From Aphrophora alni (taxonomy: Eukaryota > Arthropoda > Insecta > Hemiptera > Aphrophoridae), in NCBI GenBank assembly GCA_963513935.1, contig OY740765.1, forward strand, positions 75,809,718-75,873,717: 64,000 nt of DNA, given 5' to 3'. The translations under genes and the position numbers were made by a program. Position 1 is the first letter of the stretch; every line of letters begins with the position of its first letter. Shown here in pieces: positions 1 to 11,838 of the stretch. The notes beneath the pieces were generated by a model, which did no database searches, had not been told where the DNA came from, and was given only the letters and a program-made list of their open reading frames with translations.

Positions 1-61
1 AAAGTTTGAAAAGAATCTAGACATTTAAATGACCCAGATAGTTTTTTTAAAAAATCGGTAT

Positions 62-391
62 TTAAGTGCGAAATATCGGCAATTCGTCTTCAAAATAGTG
101 TTGTTTCCATCATTTCGATACTTCTTTTCCATGTATTTCACTTTTTATCTTTCACAATTCATTATTTGTCAGAAAACAGATTTAAAATGACATGTTATGA
201 GATTTTGAGGTTATTTCGACAACTTTTTCATATATTTTAAATCAAATCTATTGATGATTTTGATCTGTGAAAATATTTCTGTTTTAAGAACTGTTAAACT
301 AGATATCATTTAGTATCAATGATGTCGTGTAATAAATGCGAATTACTGCTCTAACCAGACATAGTTAAAGAACTACAGGTCAAGGAAGGTC

Positions 392-445
<54 letters not shown>

Positions 446-750
446 TTATCTGACCTATAGTTCTTTTACTAGGTCTGGGTTTCAGAGACCTAGTCGGCAT
501 GAATCTTGTATAATAGAAGAGTAGTAATATCAACCTGTAGAAGTTAATAAAGTGTGCATCCACCCCACGAGTGATTTCAATATGGCTATACGATTGAATA
601 TGTTAAAAATTTCTCAATTTCGATGATTGTTAAGTAAATAATGAATTGTGAGAGATAAAAAACCACTTCTGTTGAAAAGTAGTATCGAATTGATTGAAAA
701 ACGCTATTTTGAAGACAATTTGCTGAGATATCACACTTATTTCGCTTGGA
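62..750. repeat. Large imperfect palindrome centred on an (AT)n tract
   Basis: Outer arms 62-175 and 637-750 are inverted copies: GTCTTCAAAATAG on the left matches CTATTTTGAAGAC on the right, and CACAATTCATTATTTG matches CAAATAATGAATTGTG with one change. Inner arms 348-392 and 440-488 are also inverted (AAAGAACTACAGGTCA against TGACCTATAGTTCTTT) and flank the (AT)n run at 394-440. This looks like an old foldback element. I see no gene here; the 61-codon minus frame at 630-815 is fortuitous. Confidence 0.7.
394..440. repeat. (AT)n microsatellite
   Basis: About 23 uninterrupted AT dinucleotides at the symmetry centre of the surrounding palindrome. This is a likely cruciform loop or slippage site. 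Confidence 0.95.
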
Positions 751-1109
751 CAACATTTGTACATATTTACCACAATATAGGCCCTATTGTTTGAGAACTT
801 GAAAAAAAAAATCATAAATGAAATAAAGAGAGTTTGTTCTTATTTATACCAATGTCAGAATTCAATTTATCTAAGCCCTAACTGTACAAGGGTATTGAAA
901 ATCGAACTAAAATGAAGAGAAAATCACCAAAACAGTTCATGTCCAATTTGAATTTAAAAATTTCCTTTTGACAATATTTTATTTTCGAGATTGGACAAGC
1001 TTCTTTCATTTTTTTATTATTAAACTAAGTTATGAACAAAAAGAAGAGGTTCACAAAGTATGTATGGTAGGCTATTTATTGCTGGTTTTCTCATAAACCA
1101 ACTGGATGT

Positions 1110-1523
1110 ATTTTATTATTATACATTTTTCGGACATTTGCCATCATTTGTGTGTTAAAAATCAAAACCACGACGTTTCGGGAATAAGAATCAATTCCCG
1201 TTATCAAGTGACTAAAAATTAAAGAAACATGAAACTAGAAACTAAGCCTATGTAAGAAGTAAAATTAAATTATGACGTTAGTTAAAATGTGTTACCGTGA
1301 TTGTGTTTTTTGACTTCTCAGTTTTAGTTCTGAGATGCATGTTTAGATATTAAGGTTGGTGGTATTTAATTTTACTTCTTACATAGGCTTAGTTTCTAGT
1401 TTCATGTTTCTTTGATTTTTAGTCACATGATAACGGGAATTGATTCTTATTCCCGAAACGTCGTGTTTTGATTTTTAACACAAAAATGATGGCAAATGTC
1501 CGAAAAATGTATAATAATAAAAT
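1110..1523. mobile_element. Foldback MITE with hammerhead-like hairpins in both arms
   Basis: A 414-bp unit whose ends are inverted repeats (ATTTTATTATTATACATTTT at the left, its reverse complement ending at 1523). The arms run about 1110-1275 and 1365-1523 and are nearly identical. Each contains CGACGTTTCGGGAAT or its complement. In the right arm the plus strand reads ACGGGAAT, an 8-base loop, then ATTCCCGAAACG: a 7-bp hairpin followed by GAAAC. It encodes no protein. The superfamily is not certain; the GAAACG-type hairpin resembles Penelope-element termini. Confidence 0.75.
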
Positions 1524-1762
1524 TGAACTTCCATCATTAACAAATAACTTCAAACAGAGATTGGATGTATTTGTATTGGTAATTATTTGGTAAGTTGATA
1601 TACAGATAATGGTATTTTATAAAATTTGTCTAATTCTTTTACTACATATATCCTACCTTATTTAAAAATTTGACGCATTGAAACAGTATGATGTTTTCTT
1701 TAACCCTTTATTTCTTTTGACTTTATTAACAACAGAAGGTTGTAAATGGGAAATTGAACAAT

Positions 1763-2250
1763 GCGGTAATTCTGTGCAATTACTTGGTCAACCCCAAACT
1801 TTTTCATATTTTACTACGGTCATAAGGATGTTCTCAGAAAGCAAGAAACATATAATGCAAGGCCAGAGTACAGGTTGCCGAGCGATAAGAAGGTTCAAAG
1901 TCCACGCGATAACAGTGGCTTGAGGGAGACGCGCGGAAGGCCTATAATGACAGGTTTGAAGGCCTATAATGACAGGTTTGGCCAGGTAGCTTTATATATA
2001 TGCCTATATATATAGCTACCTGGCCAAACCTGTCATTATATATAATTATATAACGGTACTGTCACAACTGGCCTTCCGCGCGTCTTCCGCAAGCCACTGT
2101 TATCGCGTGAACTTTGAACCTTCTTATCGCTCTGTACGATGGCCTTGCGGGCCTTGAATTATATGTTTCTTGCTTTCTGAGAACATCCTTATGACCGTAG
2201 TAAAATATGAAAAAGTTTGGGGTTGACCAAGTAATTGCACAGAATTACCC
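1763..2250. repeat. Near-perfect 480-bp inverted repeat (hairpin)
   Basis: Arms 1763-1998 and 2008-2250 are reverse complements over almost their whole length. For example TTACTTGGTCAACCCCAAAC on the left matches GTTTGGGGTTGACCAAGTAA on the right. The loop is a short TATATA-rich stretch near 2000. The left arm carries an extra tandem copy of GGCCTATAATGACAGGTTTG. The 81-codon frame at 1678-1923 lies in the left arm and is not recognisable. Arm identity is high, so this is either recent or maintained. Confidence 0.88.
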
Positions 2251-3287
2251 TTAATGCTATACAATTCCAATAAACCCTTAATTTTATTCAAGTCCCACCT
2301 TTGGGGAACTGCTTGATAAATGATTTATTAACGTCCTTATTCTGCCAAACACCACAATGCCTCAAGAATAAAATACTGTCTTTATTATTTATTCTTAGAT
2401 GTTAGGAATTACTTTAAAATTCCATTATTACTTTTATTGTTTAATCAAAACTAGCTCATTTTTCTCTTATTGCTTTAATTTAAAAACTCACTCTCAGGAA
2501 GTGTCATTTGAAAGAGTTATTTTGCAGAATCTATTTAAAATTGTGAAATTTATGAGAGCACAAATTATTTAAAAAAACACACTTAGCCTAATTTTAAGCT
2601 GAAAACAACATAGGGTTACTTTAAAATCCACACAACAAAATATTATCCAGAAATAAAATTTATATTTTAATTAAAAATTTCTTTTTTGTTTCTTTATATT
2701 ATGCAAGATTTCAAATCATAAATTTTCTCAACTTTAAAACATATTACAAAAATTCTACATACCTACTAAATATCAATGACTATTATTTCTCTAATTATTA
2801 TTAAAATGAATATATCTTTACTAAATATTAAAATCAAACTTACTTTAAAAATAAAAACACATTGACTTTAAGAAGTACATATATAAAATAAAAAAGAATT
2901 TTAATTTGATAATTTTACCCAGAGAGTTTTTTAATTTTTTTTTTCAAAGCGAATATTTATTCAAGATCGTAAGTGTGGTACCTTGTGAACATATTTATAG
3001 CTGTTTTCGGCTCCTGTTAGGAAAGACTGATTACAGTTGTTCTGGAGAAGGTTGAAGTCTAGTTGATGTCAGCTCGCCGTCCTCAGTTACGTTGAAATCG
3101 CTTTTGCTGTTGTTAAAGTTGTATGGTTACAGATTGAAGATCTTGTAGTCGAGAAGTTTAAAGATGAAGTCCAAGTTTGAATCAGTGTGGCTGTTTGTTG
3201 TATCTTGCTATACCATTTGAAATGCCAAGTCACTTCTAATAAAATGATCGGTATAGTGCTGATTACATAAAGATGATTGTAGATGAC
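2251..3287. other. AT-rich intergenic stretch, no gene seen
   Basis: No recognisable coding, RNA or repeat structure. A T-rich tract lies near 2930-2945. Confidence 0.5.
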
Positions 3288-3400
3288 TCTCCTCCTAGTG
3301 CTGGTTAGAGATGTTCCTCTTCTAGGAGCTGGATAAAGAGATGTTCTCCTACTAGGAGCTGGATCAAGAGTTGTTCTCCTTCTAGAAGCTGTATAGAGAG
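3288..3400. repeat. 30-bp minisatellite, about four copies
   Basis: Imperfect tandem monomers of about 30 bp built on TCTAGGAGCTGGAT and GAGATGTTCTCC occur at about 3288, 3318, 3347 and 3377. A 120-codon minus frame (3087-3449) reads through them as a degenerate 10-residue repeat such as LDPAPSRRT. It has no family resemblance and I do not call it a gene. The last monomer hosts the insertion of the hAT element that follows. Confidence 0.7.
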
Positions 3401-4149
3401 TAGTGATGTGTGAGTTCGAATTAAAATACTCGGTGGTTCCGAGTATCAAAATCCTCGGAAGAGTCCGAATATTAAATTCCTCGGTTTTGTATTAAAATTC
3501 TCGAAAAAATCCTCGTAACTAGGAACAAGGAGGAGGTAATGTGCGAGTACTGCGAGTATCCTCGGACAACGATATTTGTTAGTGTTGTGTCAATTCCAAA
3601 CAAAATACTCGGTGTTTCTACTTTGGTTACATTATTTTCTAAGCTGATTTTTCACTACACATTAATTAAACATTACGATTTTGAGTTATAATGATTTAGA
3701 TTCGGTAACAAGTTCAATTTAAAATAACAATAGTATTCATTTATTTCCACATTAACAAAAAGTAATTTAAATTATTATTTAATTGTTATTACTTATATTT
3801 AAATAAATATTTATAGGTAACCATCTTTATAAAAAAATATAATAAATTAACTTATTTTAAATAATAACTAAATTATTAATGTTGGTAATAATTGTACTTA
3901 CGTTTAATTACTGAATTTGTGTCGAGGCAGGATAACATTTAATTACGTATTACAAGTGTCAATCACATATTTTTTAAAAAAATAAATACTTGGTGGATCA
4001 GTCTAACAGGTAGAAATATAACACACACACACATAATGCGCATAATCATTCTGCACAGATACTCGATGTCGAACTAATAATACAAGTATTGAAATCATTC
4101 GAAGCCGAGTATTGCGAGTATCTATTTCACCCGAGTATCAACATCGCTA
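3401..4149. mobile_element. Non-autonomous hAT element with 8-bp target duplication
   Basis: Ends are TAGTGATGT and, inverted, TAGCGATGT, flanked by ATAGAGAG at both 3393-3400 and 4150-4157, the 8-bp duplication typical of hAT. The subterminal regions carry many ACTCGG/CGAGTAT motifs in both orientations, as expected of transposase-binding repeats. The interior is AT-rich and non-coding. Confidence 0.85.
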
Positions 4150-4157
4150 ATAGAGAG

Positions 4158-6278
4158 TGAAGAAAAATTCAGTTGAAATGGACCTCCAAAACATTCTCTG
4201 TTCCACTGGTACCAATTTCTATGAACATTTCCCTTTGATTTATGACGTTTAAAGTTGATTAATTAGGTTTATTTCTTCAAGATTTCACTTTAGTTAGTTT
4301 TTATTATAACCCTTTTGGTTATTTTAATGTTTGTTTTACTTTAATTAGTTGTTGATTAACTAATTATTATTTAGTTTATTTGTACATGGGTTGCCAGCAC
4401 TGCTTTTGCAAAATCCAAACACTTGACTCCTCCCCTATTGTGTGGTAGGGGTTACTGCAGGTTGATTCCTGTAATGTCTGATTTTCTGGAATTTAATTTG
4501 TAAACTTTCTTGAAAATTCCCATATCTCTGGTTCTAACAGGAAATCTGTAAATGTCATTTTGTTCCTCTTGACTTCTGGATTCCATACAACTCTGATTTA
4601 AGTTGTACAGGATGATAACTTTCTAAGATGTACCCCTTTTCGTTTTTCATGATTTTTTCTTTGACCAACTGTTGATCGGTTCGGAATTTCTTCATTCTTC
4701 TTTTTGGTTTTTGTAGCCTCTGTCTTAGAAATGAAGGAATTCTTTATGTTTTTCATTTATTTTCATTTTCTGATAAGTTATTCATTGTTGAACTTTGTCG
4801 ATTTTCCGATGATCAAACCCTCCCCCCCAATATGAATTATATATATGAACTTATTTTGGTATCATTATATTATGTCACATATCCTTAACCTATTTCCATT
4901 ATAAAAATTTTAACTTATTATCTAGACAAAATTTTAGTTTTTTGTCTATGCATGTTTTTTGCAATAACTATTAAACTATTCGGTTTAATAAATATTTTCT
5001 TGTATTTCCTATGCTAACCAGTTATTCTTTATCATAATATGATTTTATATTCAAAATTTAAACAATTTAAAATTTAACATAGGAGATTGCATGTGAATAA
5101 TTTTTGTAACAAGTTGAATCAGATTATTTATTCCAGTCTGGACCTGAAATGTCATGTGACCAACAACTCTATTGTTCTCTGTGGATGTGTTGGCTCCTGT
5201 TAGCTAGTTAGTCCCCATCCCACTTCCCATGCTTTGAATGGTTCATTTTTTAATGAAATTGACTAAACTTTTATAATTCTACTTTCCTTCATATTAAACT
5301 AATTTTTTCTGTACACATTATTAATTATTTATTGATATTACCATTTATTTATGTATTCTTGATATTTATTATGTTTTAACTAAAATTTTATGTTTTACCA
5401 AAATTTTTGTTTTTGGAACGATTTTGGTGAAAAACCCAAACCGTTTCAGCATGTGCATTACGTGTCTTTTGAGTCATTTACTGTATAAAAACATATTTTT
5501 CCATAGAATGTTGTTTTTGTCATTTAGGCCTACCGGGATGTTAACATTATGAAAGAAGACCAGACACATGATTATTAATTGAAAATATTACTTTAAAGAG
5601 GATACTTTTCAATTTTTCAGTGAAAAAGAATTAAGAGAAATTAAAAAAAAAAAAAAAATCTGTATATCTGGTACCGTAGGCTACTAAATAATTACCATTA
5701 TAATTATTATATACAGTAACTCCTATAGTGTGATATTGGAAGTTTTTGTTTTTCGATGTATATTTACACATGATGTTTACAAAAAAGTAGTATCTGTTCC
5801 ACTGTACCTAACCCATCTCCAATTGCTTGAATCTTGTATTTTGTACAGTAATGATAAATTAATGTTGGGATATTTAAATAGATGCTATTTGAACAGAAAC
5901 AATAATTCAAATTGCTTTCGAGTTGAAAAATAATGACTCATTTAATATAAGTTACTGATACTATAGCATAACTGTTAACTATTTGGATAAAATATTCAAG
6001 CGCTAACAATTGATTAATAATAACTAGATTACATACACTTAACAGTAATTTTCATTATTTCTGGGTTGTAAATGTTCATACGAATCAAACTATATAACTT
6101 GAAGAGAATACATAATAAACTGACATGTTTTAACAATATTGCCAGTAACATTAATGTTTATTTTCATTGTGTTGGTGATAAAAAACTGTCCTTCTGCTAA
6201 CATCAACTCCCTCAAAGCATAATTCACATTGAAGGCAGATATTCTTTTAAATTTGTCTTGATATCCTTTTTGCACACT
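4158..6278. other. AT-rich intergenic stretch, no gene seen
   Basis: I see only low-complexity tracts, for example poly(A) near 5643-5658. Short frames such as 5730-5933 (67 codons) and 6090-6275 (61 codons, minus) resemble nothing I know and have random-looking composition. Confidence 0.5.
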
Positions 6279-6280
6279 TA

Positions 6281-6312
6281 TACTTTTACTTTTACTTTTA
6301 CTTTTACTTATA
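6281..6312. repeat. (CTTTTA)n microsatellite
   Basis: About five copies of the hexamer ACTTTT/TACTTT in tandem. Confidence 0.9.
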
Positions 6313-6418
6313 CTTTATTTTTCGGTCTGTTTATATTACGCTTAATCTGTTATTCATACAATATTGTAATTAATTAGATATTCTAATTCACAATATTGTA
6401 AAGATCAATTTGAATATG

Positions 6419-6682
6419 TAGTGATAAATAATTCAAATAAATAACTACATCCTTTCTAAAATATGTATTTGATCGAATACTAAATAGGCTATTCAATTAA
6501 ATCCATTTGAATAATATTATATGATTCAAACGAATTTGGATGCTCTCGAATAGCCACTCCAATAAAAAAGTATTAGTTTGAATGGCTAATCGAATACATT
6601 CAAAACTATCGAATATTCAAATGAAAGTTAACTAGCCTATTTGAATAAGCGAATACTTTTCTATTCGAGTAGCCCATCACTA
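6419..6682. mobile_element. Short hAT-like MITE
   Basis: A 264-bp AT-rich unit with ends TAGTGATAAAT and, inverted, TAGTGATGGGC. The TAGTGATGGGC terminus is common among arthropod hAT elements. The interior is packed with ATTCGAATA and TTCAAATGA motifs in both orientations. I could not find a clean 8-bp target duplication, so the left boundary is less certain. Confidence 0.6.
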
Positions 6683-6690
6683 CTATAAAT

Positions 6691-8279
6691 CACTTCTGGT
6701 CAAATGGTAATTATAAAAGATCCTTTGCATCTATATTTTTCAGTAATTTTTTTTTCCAAATTGTAAAACGATGTTATAAATTAATAAATATGAACATAAA
6801 AATAAATGCAAAACTTTTAAATAATATTTCCAAATTTAGCGATACACACCATAACTGAACTCGATGTAAGAAACTATTGCAAGTCATATTTAGGCTAACA
6901 AAAGAGAGCAGGACGACACAACACAAAATTCATCCTCTATAACATTAACTCGGTAATTTTTCTATAAATCTGAAACCAAAATATACTAAACAATCTAAAA
7001 AATTGAACATGTAGGCCTACAGTACTTTCAAATATAATTAATAATAAAAATCTAAACCTTTGGGATCACCACCCTAAACAAATAGAGATTAAATTGCCTA
7101 TCTATATACCAGAATATTCAGATAATTCATAATTTATATTCACCAGCACAACTTATTTTCCCCTTGCGCTAAAACAAATGTCACATAAGCAATGACCCGA
7201 GTATGTTTACCCAAATTTTTAGTTTAGGCTACAAATCTACTATTAAACCAAAGCCACATTAAAGATAGCTAATTAAAAGGTAAAAGTGTTTATACTTTAT
7301 ATCCTAACACTTTCCTGATGAAAAAGAAAGCTATATGTGTGGTGATTTTTGAGGTTCAGTTATAAGGTAATTGAAGGCTTGAAGATATTTGGGCCAAGGT
7401 AGACTGACATGACCTTTAAATTTGTAAAGATGTAGTTCAATAGCTATTTTCAAAGTGTTTGTGGCAGAAAAGGGTATATTCTTTTTCTTGGTGACCATAA
7501 AAATTTAATAATGTTATTTATTATTAGACTGAAAGCTAAGATATTGCCCAGTGGTCCCTGTTAATATTATACGGTAATCAGTTTATTTAATACAGTGACC
7601 CTGTTTGGTATTTGAAACTTCATCAAATAATTTAATAATTTATAATAAACCTCAACTACCGGTAAGCCTAATAGAAAAAAGTATTTTACAGCCTTACTTT
7701 ATTGTTTTATCTTGCTATAGACAATCACTACTTATTTAATAAAACCAAGAACATTAACTGTTCAAAATTTCATAAAAATCTGTTTTTCCTTTCCTAAACA
7801 GTCATTTATTACAACTCGTAAAAAAATAGGCTATATTAATAACTGCAATTTCTCTTTTTAATTCGAATATCATAAAGTCGGGTCATTTAACTCTTTCATT
7901 ATATAAATATTGTATAACTCAATGTTTCCATACATAGATCTATATGAGATTGGTAAAAGTTGAAACAACATTGGTTAAAACAAATTTTGTACATACAAAC
8001 TTGTTATACACTGCAAAAATTGAAATAGAAAATACAAAATTTGAACAAATAAGAATATGTAGATATATGCAAGAGTGGCAGGTCAACATATAATAACAAA
8101 CGAGTAAGATTTACTTAATAAACAGTTACTATTAAGGCCATAAAAAAGTATATTCTGCCGTGAAAATTAATTTTTAATAGTGAAATTTGAAAATAAAATG
8201 TGTTACAAGAGAGGTTTTGCTAGTACATCCAATGTTGTCAAGATTTTAGATTGACATAAAATCAAGACTGATGTACATG
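6691..8279. other. AT-rich intergenic stretch, no gene seen
   Basis: No coding frame, RNA gene or clear repeat was recognised. Confidence 0.5.
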
Positions 8280-8281
8280 TA

Positions 8282-9272
8282 CAGTTAACTCCCTCTAGTT
8301 CGGCCACCTCGGGACCGGACCACTGGCCGGACTTCAAAATGGCCGGACTATCTGGATGTACTATCAAAATTTAAAATATCCCTATTAAATACATTACCTA
8401 TGCTTAAGAATCAACAAAAGACGTTGTTTAAACATTTTTACATCATTATGTACTTACCAAAGAGAAGATTTTGACATCTCTTGGTTGAATTATCATGTTG
8501 TACCACTCATAGATACGTTTTTGCAACACATATTAAAAAGTAAATACCGATACCATACTAATGATAAAACTGAACAGAAAAACACATTACAGTACGTACT
8601 GTAAAAACAAACCAGAAATGTATTTGAGGAAATTACTGTACAACACGTATTACTTGTCTCATAACCTATAAAAATTAAAAGAAATCTGTTATTTTCTTTT
8701 GCTATTTCTGATTAAGAGTGTTTTTGAAAGCATAGTCATGCCATTTTCTCATAAACATCACGTCGACAACTGTTGCAGCGGCTTTGGACCGATTCACCTT
8801 TATCTAGACGCTCTAGGATACTGAGTTTTTGTTCCATTGTCACAAACGTATGTTTACGTTTTCCACTCATTTTAGAAAACATTTTTCTCAAAGCTAACTG
8901 GCACACGTACAACTTCCACTTACTCACAACGTTCACTCCCGAAAACAGTCCTACATACTAAACAGCAAAAAACATTCACACACGAAATTACAGATCAATC
9001 AATCTCACTGTACAGTACGTACTACATACAACCAAACCGTTTGTCACAGGTTAAGTGCGACGGACCAATTACAAGCTCGCCCGTAAACTAAACTGACATA
9101 CAGTAGTTTACTGTACAGTACTTCTACAGCCGGAGTAGACTAAACATTCTAGATAAAAGATAAACATGATGTGACATTCAAGGCGACGTGATGGATATAA
9201 CTCACCCTCCTAGGACCGGCCGAACCATCCGGCGGCCGATCCATCCGAAGCCGAACTAGAGGGCGTCTACTG
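8282..9272 (-). mobile_element. Tigger/pogo deletion derivative A
   Basis: A 991-bp element flanked by TA (8280-8281 and 9273-9274). Ends are CAGTTAACTCCCTCTAGTTC and, inverted, CAGTAGACGCCCTCTAGTTC. GGCCGGAC/CCGGCCG motifs are repeated near both ends. It contains the start of a Tigger transposase on the minus strand and lacks the rest, so it is an internally deleted, non-autonomous copy. Confidence 0.88.
8736..8870 (-). pseudogene. Tigger transposase, N-terminal remnant
   Basis: The minus-strand frame reads MSGKRKHTFVTMEQKLSILE and then RLDKGES before losing similarity. This is the first helix-turn-helix of the CENP-B-type DNA-binding domain found at the N-terminus of Tigger/jerky transposases. 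Only about 30 residues are recognisable; the catalytic domain is gone. The Met at 8870 is the likely original start, since the 22 codons upstream look non-coding. Confidence 0.75.
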
Positions 9273-9274
9273 TA

Positions 9275-10238
9275 CACTAAATGTCATCGGGCGCCTTTTA
9301 GTTTGTATTGAAATGTGAATATTTTGATAGTTATAAAATATAAATGGTATTTCATCTAAATAGGCTTAATACTTTTAATTTATAAATAAAATGATACAAT
9401 ACTTTTTGTTTGCTAGATAATTGTTATATCTTCTATAGAATTTAATTGAAATACAGTAGCCTATATATATATTTTAAAATCTGTGAAACTTAAAAGACGG
9501 TAACATTTCCGAAAAAAATATGGGTAACAATTCTAAACATTAAAGAAAGTTTTAAATTAAGTATTTAGGCCTACCATGTACTTTGTAGTATGCCAGCCAC
9601 CATATTATGTGTAAAGTACTTGATGTTATTTGTTACTCTGTGTAATATTGCAGTAGCCTATTTTGACAAGCTTAAAAGGATCGATTTGTACGCATGCTCA
9701 GTATGATGCTAAAAACCAGGAAACTTGCCTCTTTTTTTACATATTGTTTATAAATTCATTTTAAGTATGCCATTCTTATCTTGACTTTTACATTGAATTA
9801 GTTATTATTACATACAAAATATTTAATTAAATTATGTTGGCTTAATTTGGCAAGAAAACATTTGTATTTAGAATTATGCCACTGGAAGTCATGCAGACAA
9901 GGACAAGTTCAGAATGGTACCATGATGTAGCATATACAACACTATGAGTAAATCTGTACGTTTACTGTAAATAATGTGTTGTAGCCTATTTTAGGTAGCT
10001 TATATAATCAATCATCTTTTTAATGAACATTTTAATATTGTTAAGATTTTAAACTATAAAGTATTTTTAAAATATTAAACAACAACATCACAAAAGAATG
10101 TTAATTTAACCAACAGCTTTATTGACCTTGCAATAATTAAGCCTCTTCTTTTTTTTTTCAAACCGAAAGTAAATGTTCTTCCAATAAACTCAGTTATTCT
10201 TTATGGTTTGAGTGTTTTTTGTGTTGTTGTTTTTTCAG
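9275..10238. other. AT-rich stretch upstream of the first visible ALDH exon
   Basis: No exon, promoter motif or repeat could be supported. If the gene starts to the left, this belongs to its first intron. Confidence 0.45.
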
Positions 10239-10343
10239 ATTTTCATAAACAATGAGTTTCACAAGTCTTCCTCAGGAAAAACTTTCAAAACTATTAATCC
10301 AGCCACTGGAGAAGCTATAGCCGAGATTCAGCAGTCAGGAAAG
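10239..10343 (+). CDS. Aldh: Aldehyde dehydrogenase, internal exon (first visible)
   Basis: A 105-bp exon preceded by a pyrimidine-rich tract ending TTTTTTCAG and followed by GTATTT; it reads 35 codons in phase 0. The peptide starts IFINNEFHKSSSGKTF and continues with INPATGEAIAEIQ. In the ALDH1/ALDH2 family this is the N-terminal strand region plus the conserved NPATGE turn that opens the NAD-binding domain. The enzyme oxidises aldehydes to acids with NAD, usually as a tetramer in cytosol or mitochondria. The exon carrying the start codon and any mitochondrial leader should end just before this point. I scanned 1-10238 and could not identify it, so localisation cannot be decided. Family assignment is firm; assignment to one ortholog is inference. 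Confidence 0.93.
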
Positions 10344-10564
10344 GTATTTTTATAATTCTTATTTGTTTTCAATTCATATGGCATGCTTTAGAATCCATAT
10401 ATTATACATTTTATATATTTTATATGACTATATTCTAGAATCTATTTGAAAATTAATCTATTGATACAAAGTGTATTAGGCCTACCGCCTATTGAAATAG
10501 TTTTTTTTTTTTTTTTCTGAGCCAAAATAGCTTGTCATTTGCTATAGTAACGCAATATTATATA

Positions 10565-11838
10565 AGGTGTGGCTATTAAATAATAAGTTTGGTGAACAAA
10601 GTGTGGTATATTATAAAAATCTTACAACTAACTATATTATGAGATCATCCCCTTTAACATAGTCCAATTTACACTGTTGTACACAACACAAATTAAATTC
10701 GCACAGAGCTAAATCCGGCGACTAAGCTAAAGGTACACTGGAATCATGTCAGAAACTGTCGTATGGACAGAGTCTTATAAGCTGGTGCATTATCATGGTG
10801 GAGATCCATGTATTGTTCTTCCACAACTCTGACCTCTTCTCCTTTACATGTTCTCTCATCTTGGTCAGAACCTCAAAGTAATATTGTAATAGGCCTACCA
10901 GATAGAAAGAAACCTGCATAGACCCGTCATTTCGAGAGTGGCTTGCGCACCTTTGTAGGGGCGATGGCAGAGAGGGGATTGGAGCGGTGGAATTAAAAAT
11001 CTATAATTAATGCCTTTTTATGTCTTTTAATTTGTAAAATATTAAACATTACTAATTGTAGTTGTCAGAAACATAAACTATACTTATTCACAGTTTTTGC
11101 ACTGTAGTAGGTTTGAAAAAATAAAATATTAAGCCCTACACAATGAAGCAGCGGCCGGGTATGTCTGGCCTAACTCTGGCTCTCTCTCTCTCCCACCACA
11201 GTTTTACCTGCGCGAAACACAACCGGCGAACGGTTCTTTTCAAAGCAGTACTCCTATAATTAACTGTCTGATCCTGTGGTAGCCATTTAATAGGACTATT
11301 GATATCAAAGGTAACTTTCAATATTGATTTCAATTTTTACTTACTCTATCTGGTTTTTTAAATTCTTAGTGATTTGGAAATTTTCCAATGCATTTATTGG
11401 CTATATGTTTTCAATTCATACTGATAAAGTCAAATTGTGTCATATGTGATGATCTTTCCCAATAATCAAGTTTTGATGAGAGTCATTCCATGAAGTCAGT
11501 GTAAATGTGTTTTGAGACATCTTAGTCCTTCTAATTGAGGTTTTTAGGGGCAATTTTGGTATACACTTAAACTTTCGTTTGGTGATTTCTTCAATTTCAC
11601 AATCTGAGAATAATGCACTGCTCAATTTTAATATCAGCCATGATTCTGGCAAACATGATTGTGCACATCTCCTTTTAATTGCTGCTCATAGACTTCTTGC
11701 AAGTGGTAGCAACCTGAGCCTTGTCTTGTCTGCTTCCAGATTTTCCAGGTCACTCAACTTGTATGCCCTTCTAACTGAACTGCTATAAGTATACTGCATA
11801 CAGGACGTCCAGTCTCATTATTTAATGGCCACACTTCT
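10565..11838 (-). mobile_element. Degenerate mariner element in ALDH intron
   Basis: Termini AGGTGTGGCTATTAAATAAT and, inverted, AAGTGTGGCCATTAAATAAT define a mariner of about 1.27 kb. It sits in the first visible ALDH intron. The transposase is broken (see the pseudogene entry) and a stretch around 10920-11130 does not look like mariner, suggesting an insertion or replacement. Confidence 0.8.
10700..11625 (-). pseudogene. Mariner transposase remnant
   Basis: Read on the minus strand, the N-terminus begins MADIKIEQCI near 11640, as in many insect mariners. A middle piece near 11190-11310 reads FDINSPIKWLPQDQTVNYRS and resembles the FDxxG..HxEFvPqGqTVN block. A later piece near 10760-10810 reads LHHDNAPAYKTLSIRQFL, the second-Asp catalytic block. 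Frameshifts and stops separate the pieces and the third Asp is not seen, so it is inactive. Confidence 0.7.

Noticed and set aside
3087..3449. 120-codon minus frame with LDPAPSRRT-type repeats
   Set aside because: It spans a minisatellite and runs into a hAT insertion; it has no family resemblance.
6955..6990. Candidate upstream ALDH exon ending near AAATATACTAAA
   Set aside because: No GT donor in the right phase and no in-frame Met; the resemblance to the family's YTK junction is too short.
11440..11652. 70-codon minus frame as a host gene
   Set aside because: It lies in the mariner pseudogene, between its N-terminal start and middle block.
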